Source: CBDCME01 sp965218865 (lineage in GTDB: Bacteria; Pseudomonadota; Alphaproteobacteria; JAAXGF01). From it: a stretch of DNA of 34,775 nt. The notes below the pieces were generated by a model. That model was not told where the DNA came from. It saw only the letters and a program-made list of their open reading frames with translations, and made no database searches. Positions 9,392 to 17,278 of this stretch are shown piece by piece; the stretch's first letter is position 1, and the number at the start of each line of letters is the position of its first letter. The DNA lies in NCBI GenBank assembly GCA_965218865.1, contig CBDCME010000041.1, positions 1 to 34,775 on the forward strand, given 5' to 3'. The translations under genes were made by a program, and so were the position numbers.

Positions 9392-9781
9392 ATGGCCGGG
9401 ACGGACGGGAAGAAACGGCGGCCGTTGCTTTATGTAAAGGCATACGTGAGCGCGGAGGAAAAGGCCGGGATTTGTGCCGCCGCCGCGCGTTTGAGAATGC
9501 CGGTGTCCGAATACGTCCGGCGCGTCATGACCCGTTTCGAGGTGCCCGCGAGCCGGATCGACACCAACGCGATTGACAAGCTGATGAAGGTCAACGCGAA
9601 CCTGGCGCGGGTTGGGAACCTCCTGCGCAACGAGCTTGACGCCCTGGGCGCGAGCCGGGTTTCGCCCGGGTTCATGGAGAGGGTGGAGAAGCTTCACGAC
9701 GAAATCCGCGAGACCCAAGGGATGATCCGAGCGTGTGTTCTGGACATCTCCGGCGGGGGGAGCGAACGCGCTTCGGGATGA
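9392..9781 (+). CDS. MobC/TraJ-like plasmid mobilization relaxosome accessory protein
   Basis: A 129-aa basic protein. After KKRRPLLYVKAYVSAEEKAG comes a ribbon-helix-helix-like segment (AAAARLRMPVSEYVRRVM), then the MobC-type helix NANLARVGNLLRNELDAL. In IncP-type systems the equivalent (TraJ/MobC) binds the inverted repeat next to nic and recruits the relaxase. Its stop overlaps the relaxase start as ATGA (9778-9781), so the two are translationally coupled. The ATG at 9392 directly abuts an AAAGGAG element, an unusually short spacing. No better start is in frame. Confidence 0.8.
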   Translation: MAGTDGKKRRPLLYVKAYVSAEEKAGICAAAARLRMPVSEYVRRVMTRFEVPASRIDTNAIDKLMKVNANLARVGNLLRNELDALGASRVSPGFMERVEKLHDEIRETQGMIRACVLDISGGGSERASG

Positions 9782-12588
9782 TCGCCAAGAAGATCGAGCG
9801 CCGCTGCAAGGACAATTTTGGCCGCCTGGCCGAATACATCGCCGCGGCCAAGGACAAGGGCGAGAAGCTGGCCGGCCTGTGGACGGCCAATTGCGGCGAG
9901 GACGAAACCGACCTCGATCTCGCCATCGCCGGGGCCGAGGCCACCCAGGCGCTCAATACCCGGTCCAAGGCCGACAAGACCTATCATCTTATAATCTCGT
10001 TCCGTCCGGGGGAGCGCCCCTCCCTCGACGGGATGAAGGAGATCGAGCGGTCGTTCGCGAAGGCCCTGGGCTTCTCGGAACACCAGCGGATCGCCGCCGG
10101 CCACGAGGACACGGAGAACTTCCACATGCACGTGGCGTACAACAAGGTGCATCCCGAGACGCTGGCCGTTCACACGCCGTGGAACGACTACCCGGCCCTG
10201 GAGAGGGCGTGCCGGGAGGCGGAGAGGAAATACGGGCTTTACGTCGACCTTGGTAAGACCGAGTACGGCGGCTGGTTCAATCGCCGGGACATCGCGGACC
10301 CGGCGGCGCGGGACTTCGAGGCGCGCACCTGGCGCCAGTCGTTCCAGAACCACGTGCTCGACAACAGGAAGGAGATCATCGGCATCGCCGGGAAGTCGCG
10401 CTCCTGGCGGGACCTGCACGAGGGCCTCGCCGGCCTCGGCATCGAGATCAAGCCCCGGGGCGCCGGCCTGGCGCTGAAACGCCGCGACGGCCCGGGAGCG
10501 GTGAAGGCGAGCCTCGCGGACGCCTCGCTCTCACGCGACAGGCTGGTGGAACGTTTCGGGCCGTATCGGTCCATGGATAAAGCGGCGGCGCCCAGGGCGC
10601 GGCGGCGCTACCGGGCCGGGCCCCTGGGCCGGCATCCCGGGGCCTCGCGCCTGTGGCGGACCTTCGCCGGACGGAAAAGGCGCCCCAAAACATTGGCCGG
10701 AAGGGTGGCGGCGGACTGGAAGCAGTTCTTGATGAACGAGGCCTACCGCGACCCGCTGGCCCTGGTGGTGGTGCTGGCCTACAAGGAGCTGTTCCGCGCC
10801 GTGGCGGGAGGCGGCCCGGCCCGGCTGCCCCGGACCCTGCGCCCGGCGCTGAAACACTGGATGGACGCGGGGAAGTGGGCGGACGGAAAGGCCGGGCCGT
10901 GGTTCGGGGAGAAGGGAAAGGCGCGCGGTTTGGGGCTGAAGGAGGACGGGAACGGCAACCTGCTGGTTCCGTTCCGCGACAGGGACGGCCACGTGTGGGC
11001 GCTACAGGTCCTCAAGCCCGACGGCAAGACCACGGCGGTCGGCGATCCCGGCCGCAAGGGACTGCTGCACGTCATCGACCCAGAGGGGAGGATCGGGAAG
11101 GCGAAGACACCCCCGGCGGTGGTGCTGACCGGCGATCTCGCCTCCGCCGCCGCCATACGGGACGCCTCGCGCGTGCCGGTGGCGGTGATCCCGGCGGGGG
11201 GAGACGTTAAAGCCGCCGTGAAATCGCTGCGTGCCCGGCGCCCGGATTGCAATGTGGTTGGCGCCGGCGATGGTTCGTTTGCACAGCGCGCCCGCGCGGC
11301 GGAGATCGGGGCCGTGGAAGTGAAGGAATGGAACGGTGCCGGGACGGAAGCGGTGAAACCGCGTGATCTGAGGGCGCGGCTCGCGCCCCTGGTGGGCGAC
11401 AAGGCGCAAATAGCCTGGTCGGAACTCAAGGACGCGCCGTGGGCCAACCCCGGCAACGCGCCCTGGCTGACGAAGAACGGCGTGCGCGGCTTCGGCCTCA
11501 AGCTGACCCCGGACGGCGGCGCGGCCGTGCCGCTGAAGGACGTCCGCGGGCGGCTCCGCGACGTCAAGTTCATCTCTCCGGACGGCGCCTCCCGGCGCGC
11601 CGGCGCCGACGGGGATTCTCCCCCGCTCATGCACTTGATCGACCCGGCCCGCCGGGTCCGCGAGGACGCCATAATCGTCGCCGGCGATTATCTCTCGGGC
11701 GCCGCCATCCACAAGGCCACGAGGCTGCCCGTGGCGGTGGCGGAGGGGCCGGACAAGACGATGGATGTGGCGCGGGCGCTGCGGGAGCGTTACCCGGACA
11801 CGAAACTCGTCGTCGCGGCGAACGAGGAGCAAACGGAATCTCTGAAGGACGCGGCCGGGGAAATCCGCGCCGCTCTCGCCTTTCCTCCCGGGAACGCCAA
11901 ATCCTTCGCCGGGGTGGCCTGCGAGCCGGACGCCATCCGCGACGTTCTGGCCCGTCCGGCCGGAGACGCGGTGTGGCTACGCTGGCGGGAGGCGGAGCCG
12001 ATGGGAAACGATTCCGGCGATCCTCCCCGGGGGCTGCCGCCCGGGCTTCCCGTGGACAACCTGCGCCGGGACAAGAACGGCCGCGTACTGGTTCCCCTGA
12101 CGGACGCGAGCGGGCGCGTGTGGGGCCTGCGCGCGCTGGACGCTAATGGCGAAACCGCCGAGCGCCTGGCGTCGGGAAGCCCCGAGGGTCTGATGTTCGA
12201 GACCGGCGGGAAGGAACCCGGCGCCAAAAGCGACGCCATTGTCGCCGGGGACCTGGCCTCCGCCGCCGCCCTCCATCGAGCCACGGGCCGGCGGGCGCTC
12301 TGCGCCTTCGAGGCGGACAATCTGAAGGCCGTCGCCGAGGCGTGGCGGCGCAAGCACCCGAAGGCGGAGATCGCCGTTGCCGTATCGGAAGGCGGCGAAG
12401 CCAGGGAAGCCGCCGGGGCCGTGAACGGCAAGCCCGTCATCCCGCCCCCGGCGAGAAAAGGCCAGGCCGGGAGGACCTTCGGGGAGCTGTGGCGCGACCC
12501 GTCCCGGCGCCCGGAGATGAAGCGTCATCTGGCCCGGGCGTTGACCCAGGGCCGGGAGCGCGCCGCCGAAAGCGGCATCGAACGCTGA
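9778..12588 (+). CDS. IncP/TraI-type (MOBP) relaxase with three degenerate Toprim-like C-terminal repeats
   Basis: 936 aa from the ATG overlapping the upstream stop. The relaxase domain shows motif I with the nicking Tyr20 (FGRLAEYI), motif II TYHLIISFRPGERP (Ser74) and motif III GHEDTENFHMHVAYNK with His109, His116 and His118. It therefore should nick oriT and carry the strand into the recipient. The C-terminal part holds three similar units, roughly 382-500, 566-684 and 755-875. Each has a beta-rich G-N-x-x-VP-x-x-D-x-x-G-x-x-W section, then a segment like the Toprim part of phage/plasmid primases (VVLTGDLASAAAI, IIVAGDYLSGAAIHKAT, AIVAGDLASAAALHRAT). In all three the usual catalytic Glu of the EGY/TA motif is replaced by Gly-Asp, and the later acidic DxD is missing, so they are probably non-catalytic. 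It is intact and ends 122 bp before an IS. Confidence 0.85.
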   Translation: MIAKKIERRCKDNFGRLAEYIAAAKDKGEKLAGLWTANCGEDETDLDLAIAGAEATQALNTRSKADKTYHLIISFRPGERPSLDGMKEIERSFAKALGFSEHQRIAAGHEDTENFHMHVAYNKVHPETLAVHTPWNDYPALERACREAERKYGLYVDLGKTEYGGWFNRRDIADPAARDFEARTWRQSFQNHVLDNRKEIIGIAGKSRSWRDLHEGLAGLGIEIKPRGAGLALKRRDGPGAVKASLADASLSRDRLVERFGPYRSMDKAAAPRARRRYRAGPLGRHPGASRLWRTFAGRKRRPKTLAGRVAADWKQFLMNEAYRDPLALVVVLAYKELFRAVAGGGPARLPRTLRPALKHWMDAGKWADGKAGPWFGEKGKARGLGLKEDGNGNLLVPFRDRDGHVWALQVLKPDGKTTAVGDPGRKGLLHVIDPEGRIGKAKTPPAVVLTGDLASAAAIRDASRVPVAVIPAGGDVKAAVKSLRARRPDCNVVGAGDGSFAQRARAAEIGAVEVKEWNGAGTEAVKPRDLRARLAPLVGDKAQIAWSELKDAPWANPGNAPWLTKNGVRGFGLKLTPDGGAAVPLKDVRGRLRDVKFISPDGASRRAGADGDSPPLMHLIDPARRVREDAIIVAGDYLSGAAIHKATRLPVAVAEGPDKTMDVARALRERYPDTKLVVAANEEQTESLKDAAGEIRAALAFPPGNAKSFAGVACEPDAIRDVLARPAGDAVWLRWREAEPMGNDSGDPPRGLPPGLPVDNLRRDKNGRVLVPLTDASGRVWGLRALDANGETAERLASGSPEGLMFETGGKEPGAKSDAIVAGDLASAAALHRATGRRALCAFEADNLKAVAEAWRRKHPKAEIAVAVSEGGEAREAAGAVNGKPVIPPPARKGQAGRTFGELWRDPSRRPEMKRHLARALTQGRERAAESGIER

Positions 12589-12710
12589 GGCGAAGCATCG
12601 GCCCGCAAGCAGGGTGAGCGCCGTGGCGGCAAGCGCCGGCGCGCGTGATCGGGCCCGGCCGTGGGTCCGCCCTCGCCGGTTTTCGCGTGGATATTCTGGT
12701 TAAAGAAAAT

Positions 12711-13739
12711 GGCTCAATTCGCGATTCGTAGGCGCGGTTTTGCCATGGCCGCGGCCAGGCAGGCTCTTGGGGGCGGGCGATCGGCGAGTTCGATGAGATG
12801 AAACCACCGCAGGTAGCTGTCGAGATACTTGGTGGCAATGCCCCGGAAGCGTCGCAGGAAGCCCTTGATCTGGCTGTGGCGAGAGTTGACCGTCTGAATG
12901 TGCACGGCGCCGCGCACACGTTCACCGGCGCTGCGGTTGATGGTCTCGTGGGGGATTGCGAGTGCCGCCGCGACGGGGGGATAGCATCCGTTGGCGTCGG
13001 AGACGAGCAAGGCGTCCCGGGCGATGACCGGCTCCAGAGCCTCCGTCACGGTCTTGGCGTTGAGGATCGGCAAGGTGCAGCTGAGGGTCTCGCCGGCGCG
13101 GTCGGCGGCCACCAGGATCGGCACCTGCTCGCGCGAGAGGCCGCGTTTGCGGGCTTTGCCGCCGCGCCGGCGCGGCTGGCGGTCCAGCTTCCGCTCCCCC
13201 TTCCGGCTCTCGAGCACGAAGGTCTCGTCGGCCTCGACGATCCCGCGAAGACGGTCCGGCGCTTGACGGTGAGCCTTGAGGAAGCGGTGCCGCCAGCGGT
13301 GAGCCGTGCTCGGCGCAATCCCGCATCGCTCGGCGGACTCCACAATCGTCTCCCCTTTGGCCAAGGCCTCGCCGAAGGACAGCCAACGCTCCTTGTGGTG
13401 CAGGCCGGACAGCGCTGTGCCGGTGAGCGCGCAGAATGTCTTGCCGCAGGCCTTGCACCGGTAGCGCCGCAGACCGCGCGCCTTGCCCCGCGAGACAGCG
13501 CCGGCGCTGGCGCAATGCGGGCAGCGCCGCTCTTCGTCCACACCGATCTCGATCGCCGCAAGCGCGTCCTCGCCCTGCGGCCGTCCCGACAGCGCCGCCG
13601 TGACCTCCTGGCGCTGCGCCGGCGTCAGATCGTCCACACGTGAGAACCAATCCCGATATCGATCCTGATCCATCCTCTCGCCATCCCGAAACAAACCAGG
13701 AACACCATAGCGCCGTGCCTACGAATTGCCAATTGAACC
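12711..13739 (-). mobile_element. IS1595-family insertion sequence
   Basis: The element is 1,029 bp. Imperfect 27-bp terminal inverted repeats at 12711-12737 and 13713-13739 share the core ATTCGTAGGC. Flanking 8-mers AAGAAAAT (12703-12710) and AACAAAAT (13740-13747) match at 7 of 8 positions. This fits the 8-bp duplication expected of the family after one substitution. It sits between the relaxase gene and the candidate oriT. Confidence 0.85.
12714..13673 (-). CDS. IS1595-family transposase
   Basis: About 319 aa starting MDQDRYRDWFSRVDDLTPAQ. A zinc ribbon (CPHC ... CKAC) is followed by helix-turn-helix ESAERCGIAPSTAHRWRHRF. The DDE-type core has IVEADETFV (Asp), LLVSDANGCY (Asp) and TVNSRHSQIKGFLRRFRG, where the third position carries the Asn-Ser-x-His variant common in one branch of the family. 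The stop codon lies inside the left terminal repeat. It looks intact, so the IS may be active. An alternative TTG start 21 nt upstream is possible. Confidence 0.88.
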   Translation of the reverse strand: MDQDRYRDWFSRVDDLTPAQRQEVTAALSGRPQGEDALAAIEIGVDEERRCPHCASAGAVSRGKARGLRRYRCKACGKTFCALTGTALSGLHHKERWLSFGEALAKGETIVESAERCGIAPSTAHRWRHRFLKAHRQAPDRLRGIVEADETFVLESRKGERKLDRQPRRRGGKARKRGLSREQVPILVAADRAGETLSCTLPILNAKTVTEALEPVIARDALLVSDANGCYPPVAAALAIPHETINRSAGERVRGAVHIQTVNSRHSQIKGFLRRFRGIATKYLDSYLRWFHLIELADRPPPRACLAAAMAKPRLRIAN

Positions 13740-13747
13740 AACAAAAT

Positions 13748-14081
13748 AGGGCCGCGCGGCAGGGGAACGAAGATTGGGCGCGGCGCCGGCGACACTACGG
13801 GGGATTGGGGCGCGCGGCGCTTGGAAGAACCGCGCGCTCTTGCGGCGCCGTCCGCATTCTGTCTCCGTCCGGGCGCCAAAACAACGTTTTGCGCCTCCGA
13901 AACAGGCGAAATCGCGCTCTGCCCGAAGCCCGCGATACGTTTCCGGGCGATATTTGGGGCGATCTTTCCGCTTAATTCGCGCCGCCTCTCCGTCCGCCAA
14001 TGCGGACGCCGCAAATCGACCCTCCCTTTTACCGCGTTGAGCGCCGCAGGCGCGAATAAGCATCCGCGGACGAAGGTCGTG
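13748..14081. other. Non-coding stretch between the IS and the candidate oriT
   Basis: No reading frame here has family-like content. Open frames exist on both strands but are arginine/proline-rich products of high GC. A perfect 7-bp-arm hairpin (CGTCCGC / GCGGACG, 13991-14008) and an imperfect one near 13874-13894 are the only structures I see. Confidence 0.5.
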
Positions 14082-14190
14082 GGCAATGTGTGGGCCCACA
14101 TTGCCTATCCTGCCATCACACGGCAGGAGAATTAAGTTGATCAGGATTGATTTTGGTTGATTTAAGTTGATTCTAGTTGATTGCCTTGAT
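14082..14190 (+). other. Candidate origin of transfer (oriT), IncP/RP4-like nick region
   Basis: A 9-bp inverted repeat (GGCAATGTG 14082-14090 / CACATTGCC 14097-14105) directly abuts TATCCTG at 14106-14112, the core of the IncP-type nick consensus YATCCTG|Y. The predicted nick is after G14112. From memory of RP4 oriT, the 24 bases ending at 14114 match it at about 20 positions, including TGGGCC and TATCCTGCC. A small inverted repeat CCTGCC/GGCAGG (14110-14127) spans the nick. Helically phased TTGAT boxes lie on the leading side, where the IncP TraK protein binds. The TraI-type relaxase and MobC-like genes are 1.5 kb to the left, now separated by an IS. With this polarity, sequence to the right would enter a recipient first and the mob genes last. 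Confidence 0.72.
14137..14190 (+). repeat. Five TTGAT boxes at exact 10-bp spacing plus a sixth at 9 bp
   Basis: TTGAT begins at 14137, 14147, 14157, 14167 and 14177, then 14186. One helical turn per repeat puts all boxes on the same face of the DNA, suggesting cooperative binding by a small DNA-binding protein or intrinsic curvature. Flanking bases are A/T-rich (often AG before and T after). Confidence 0.85.
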
Positions 14191-14449
14191 GAATCAATGG
14201 GTTACGGAAACAACCGAACGTGGTAAATCCCGCGACAACCCTATGAAATCCGGGGAAACAGCCATCGGACGGTGGGAGATAGCTGGAATCCGCTATTGAA
14301 TTTAAGCGTCATATCAATAAGTTGTAACGCACCGTTGGCTAGTTTGTTCTTTTTCGTTCTTTGCCGGGCTCGTTGTTCTTTTTCATGCTTTTTTGTGCGT
14401 TTTTGTTCCTCCGCTCCCGCTCTTTTGTTTCCCGTTCGAGGTTTCTTTT
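14191..14449. other. AT-rich stretch between oriT candidate and transposon, no clear gene
   Basis: No convincing coding sequence. On the plus strand the part 14340-14449 is a T/C-rich tract with three GTTCTTT copies. Read on the minus strand it would give very lysine-rich peptides without family resemblance. It may be the remnant of a gene broken by the adjacent transposon. Confidence 0.4.
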
Positions 14450-14473
14450 GGGAATTGTGTAGCAAAATCCGCA
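14450..14473 (+). repeat. Left terminal inverted repeat of the passenger-carrying IS1595-family transposon
   Basis: The sequence begins GGGAATTGTGTAGC and continues AAAATCCGCA. It is the reverse complement of 17279-17302 except at one position. Confidence 0.8.
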
Positions 14474-14482
14474 GCCGCGCTC

Positions 14483-14674
14483 TCAAACGCGCCGCAGCTT
14501 CCACCTTTGATTGAGTTCGTCCACCGTAGGCTCACGATTTTCACTCTTTGATTTAGGTTTGGCGGGATGCGCCATGATCTGACGCATGGCGTCCTCCACG
14601 TCCGGTAGCGTGGCGGGGTCAAGGGCAGTCTTGGCGAAGGCGACGGGGTCTGGTCTGGCCGAAGTGGTTTTCAT
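14483..14674 (-). CDS. 63-aa passenger protein coupled to the methyltransferase
   Basis: Starts MKTTSARPDPVAFAKTALD. GGAG lies 7-8 nt upstream, and the ATG overlaps the methyltransferase stop as ATGA (14671-14674), so translation is coupled. The sequence is hydrophilic, with an acidic helix (DVEDAMRQIMAH), a basic linker (PKSKSENR) and a C-terminal VDELNQRWKLRRV. I do not recognise the family. It ends about 10 bp inside the transposon's left inverted repeat and is thus part of the mobile unit. It could be a controller, a specificity aid or an inhibitor of the methyltransferase-nuclease; none of these can be shown from sequence. Confidence 0.6.
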   Translation of the reverse strand: MKTTSARPDPVAFAKTALDPATLPDVEDAMRQIMAHPAKPKSKSENREPTVDELNQRWKLRRV

Positions 14675-16290
14675 ACCTGCATCTCCAATTGAGATTTCCG
14701 AAACTGTTTGACAGTCTGCATGGTCGGCGGACAATCAATGTTAGCCCCCTCGATGATTTCATAAGCGGTTAAAATCTGAACTCTGTCGTACTCCTTGGGT
14801 GGCATGTCCAGTCGCTGTTGATACCGAAGAGGTTTAGGCTTCTTTGCCGCTTCCTCCATTTTCTCCGTAGGCTCCACATCCAGGATCAAAATCCCTATGT
14901 CGGCCCCTTCGTTTTTCATGGTTCCGATCAGTTCTCTGACGTGCTCAGGCTTGCGTTGCTTGCCTGTTTTGACAGAAAAGATCACGCGGCCCCACTGGTC
15001 GCGCCCACCCTTATCCAATCCAAGGTGAATATCCATGTCGCCATCGACACCCCCGTCCCCAGACTTCCGAGGGTTGGGGAGACCATTGACGCGGCGGATC
15101 AACCAATCCTGCTTCTCATAGGCGTTGAGGCGGTTGTATTCCGCCATTGTCTGCGGACTACCCTCTACGAGATCGTAATGAATTTTCTGATACTGGCCGT
15201 GTTTTCCGAGCCGATTCTCGATTTCATCAATTGCCGGACCGCTTATGTCGATCCCGATCCACCGCCGTTTTAGCTGGTGCGCAATTTCAATTGCCGTTCC
15301 ACATCCACAGAACGGGTCGAGCACAATGTCATCCTCTCTGGTCGACGACTGGATGATCCGCTCAAGAAGTTGGTTCGGCTTCTTTGTTGGGTAATCGGTG
15401 GCCTCGCGCTTCCGCACGATGTCGGTGATTACGTCTTGGACGGACACGCCTTTAGGCTGATCGAGATACGTCTTGCGCCGGGGGATTCCTCCGACCTTCT
15501 TGGGCCAGTGAATCTCGTTGTTCGCATCAAGTTCGTCCAGCCGATGCTTCGGGAACTTCCATATGTCCCGGATGCCGCGCCATTCGTAGTCGTAGCCGCC
15601 ACCTGACAAGCTTCGGGCTTGCAGGGGAGAATCCATGTACCGGCCGCGCTCATCTTCCCAGCGGTATTTCGTGGCGATATAATGCTGATCGTAGGGAACC
15701 CGCGCCTCACCGGTCCAAGTGAACTTGTCCGACATGGTGTAGAACAGGATCGTGTCGTGGATTTTACCCCACCGCTTCGCGTCGTTGTGGGAAGTCATGC
15801 GCTTCCATACGACTTCGTTGCGGAAGTTCCCAAATCCGAAAATCCCGTCCATCAATACCTTCACATAATGGCTCACCGTGGGATCACAGTGCATGTAGAT
15901 CGAGCCTGTTGGCTTGAGCACTCGCTTGAGCCGCATAAGCCGCTGAGTCATGTACATCAGATAGTTGAGAAGCTTCTTCTCGTCCGACGAACTTTGCTCC
16001 AGCATGTTTACCCACAAAAGGATGAAATCCTTGAACGCCTTCGCGAGTTCCCATTTTTCAAGCTCGGATCGGAAATCCAGCACGAGCTGGCGCGTGCTGT
16101 CCGTGAAGTCCCACATGTCGTGATACGCCTTCTGTTGGGCGGTCACGCCATCCTGCTGAAACAACATCGAATAGGTACGGTTGGAATTGAAGGGGGGGTC
16201 AAGGTAGACCAGATCAACTAGCACACCCTGTTTGATCAGGTCATCTATGACCGTCTTGCAATCGGCCCTGTAAAGCCGGTTGCAGGTCAC
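14671..16290 (-). CDS. DNA methyltransferase fused to an Mrr-like (PD-(D/E)xK) nuclease domain
   Basis: 539 aa from a GTG at 16290 that overlaps the transposase stop (GTGA, 16287-16290). The longer frame upstream is only the transposase gene read in another phase. The methylase part is of the beta type: motif IV DPPF at 31-34 comes first, with S-adenosylmethionine motif DPFCGCGTAIE near 325. VLKPTGSIYMHCD and KKPNQLLERII, typical of N4/N6 amino-methylases, are also present. After about residue 395 a separate domain appears. EKQDWLIRRVNGLPNPRKSG leads to DGGVDGD (Asp412) and VIFSVKTGK (Ser439-x-Lys441). This is the spacing of Mrr/type IV-like endonuclease sites, with Ser in place of the usual Glu/Gln. 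The protein may both modify and cut, or cut modified DNA. It is a passenger of the IS1595-family transposon. Confidence 0.82.
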   Translation of the reverse strand: MTCNRLYRADCKTVIDDLIKQGVLVDLVYLDPPFNSNRTYSMLFQQDGVTAQQKAYHDMWDFTDSTRQLVLDFRSELEKWELAKAFKDFILLWVNMLEQSSSDEKKLLNYLMYMTQRLMRLKRVLKPTGSIYMHCDPTVSHYVKVLMDGIFGFGNFRNEVVWKRMTSHNDAKRWGKIHDTILFYTMSDKFTWTGEARVPYDQHYIATKYRWEDERGRYMDSPLQARSLSGGGYDYEWRGIRDIWKFPKHRLDELDANNEIHWPKKVGGIPRRKTYLDQPKGVSVQDVITDIVRKREATDYPTKKPNQLLERIIQSSTREDDIVLDPFCGCGTAIEIAHQLKRRWIGIDISGPAIDEIENRLGKHGQYQKIHYDLVEGSPQTMAEYNRLNAYEKQDWLIRRVNGLPNPRKSGDGGVDGDMDIHLGLDKGGRDQWGRVIFSVKTGKQRKPEHVRELIGTMKNEGADIGILILDVEPTEKMEEAAKKPKPLRYQQRLDMPPKEYDRVQILTAYEIIEGANIDCPPTMQTVKQFRKSQLEMQV

Positions 16291-17216
16291 GCAATCAAGT
16301 CGCGGTAGCGGATGCGCTTGCCGCCGATTGCCTGGATCAGCGCGTCCATGCGGTCGATGGTATCGATCTTCACGTCGCCATCGTTGAGCCGCATGGCCGC
16401 TTCGTTGATGTAGCGGTGCAGGTGCTTTTCGGAGACGTGGTGCCAGGTGCCGTGGATACTGCGTTTCAAGACGGCCCACACGCTTTCGATACTGTTAGTA
16501 TGCACATCGTCGCGCACATACTCGTTCGCGCTGTGGCAGACCGACTCGCGACGATACGGGAGGCTCTGATAAATCCTTGAATCGTCGGTATGGATCGTGG
16601 CTCCAGCGCCGACGGTATCCTTGGCAAACTCGGTTGCAGTCTTTCCGTCGGCGTTAGCTACTGGCTTGGCGACTGTCTTTCCGCCTCGTTCTCTCGCACC
16701 CATAACCGGAACCTTGCCCGCCGGTCCTCGCCCCGCACACTGTTTTTTGCTCGCGTGCTTGCTGGTCTCTCGCCCACCGATATAAGCCTCATCCATTTCG
16801 ACAACGTTGTCCAGACGGAATTTGCCGCCCGCGCAAGCCTCCCGGATGCGGTGCAACATGTACCAGGCAGTCCGATACTGAACACCGAGCTCCTTTGAGA
16901 GCTGCATGGCGCTTACGCCCTTCCGGGCCGTCATGACGCTGTAAATCGCCACGACCCAATTTTGCAACGGCGTCTTGGTCGAGTGCATGATGGTGTTGGT
17001 CGTTACGGTGAAGTGCTTCCGGCAATGTCCACACCAGTAGGTGTGCGGCTTGCTCTTAGGAGCGCCGATCTTGTCCCTCGCCCCGCAATGAGCACAAGTC
17101 GGCTCACCAGCCCAGCGCACCTCTTCCAACCACGCTGTGCAGATTTCCTGGTCCGGGAACTTCCGCAGAAGTTGAACTATGCTGATTGTTTCCACAGTCC
17201 CTTTGGGCTTGGGCAT
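16287..17216 (-). CDS. IS1595-family transposase of the passenger-carrying transposon
   Basis: 309 aa starting MPKPKGTVETISIVQLLRKF, with GGAG 7 nt upstream. It has a zinc ribbon (CAHC ... CGHC), helix-turn-helix AMQLSKELGVQYRTAWYMLHRI, and catalytic VEMDEAYIGG, TIHTDDSRIY and VHTNSIESVWAVLKRSIHGT, a complete acidic triad with an Asn-Ser-Ile-Glu third motif. It is clearly different from the 12714-13673 transposase, so two subgroups of the family coexist here. Its stop overlaps the GTG of the methyltransferase, making transposase translation feed the passenger gene. Appears intact. Confidence 0.88.
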   Translation of the reverse strand: MPKPKGTVETISIVQLLRKFPDQEICTAWLEEVRWAGEPTCAHCGARDKIGAPKSKPHTYWCGHCRKHFTVTTNTIMHSTKTPLQNWVVAIYSVMTARKGVSAMQLSKELGVQYRTAWYMLHRIREACAGGKFRLDNVVEMDEAYIGGRETSKHASKKQCAGRGPAGKVPVMGARERGGKTVAKPVANADGKTATEFAKDTVGAGATIHTDDSRIYQSLPYRRESVCHSANEYVRDDVHTNSIESVWAVLKRSIHGTWHHVSEKHLHRYINEAAMRLNDGDVKIDTIDRMDALIQAIGGKRIRYRDLIA

Positions 17217-17278
17217 TTTCTGTCTCCGTTATATGCGGAGAATAATATGTTCTTTTGAATCAATGGTCAAGCGTTATT

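Noticed and set aside
13625..14101. Minus-strand frame of 158 codons running from the oriT region into the IS
   Set aside because: It crosses the IS boundary, is arginine/alanine-rich and overlaps the transposase control region.
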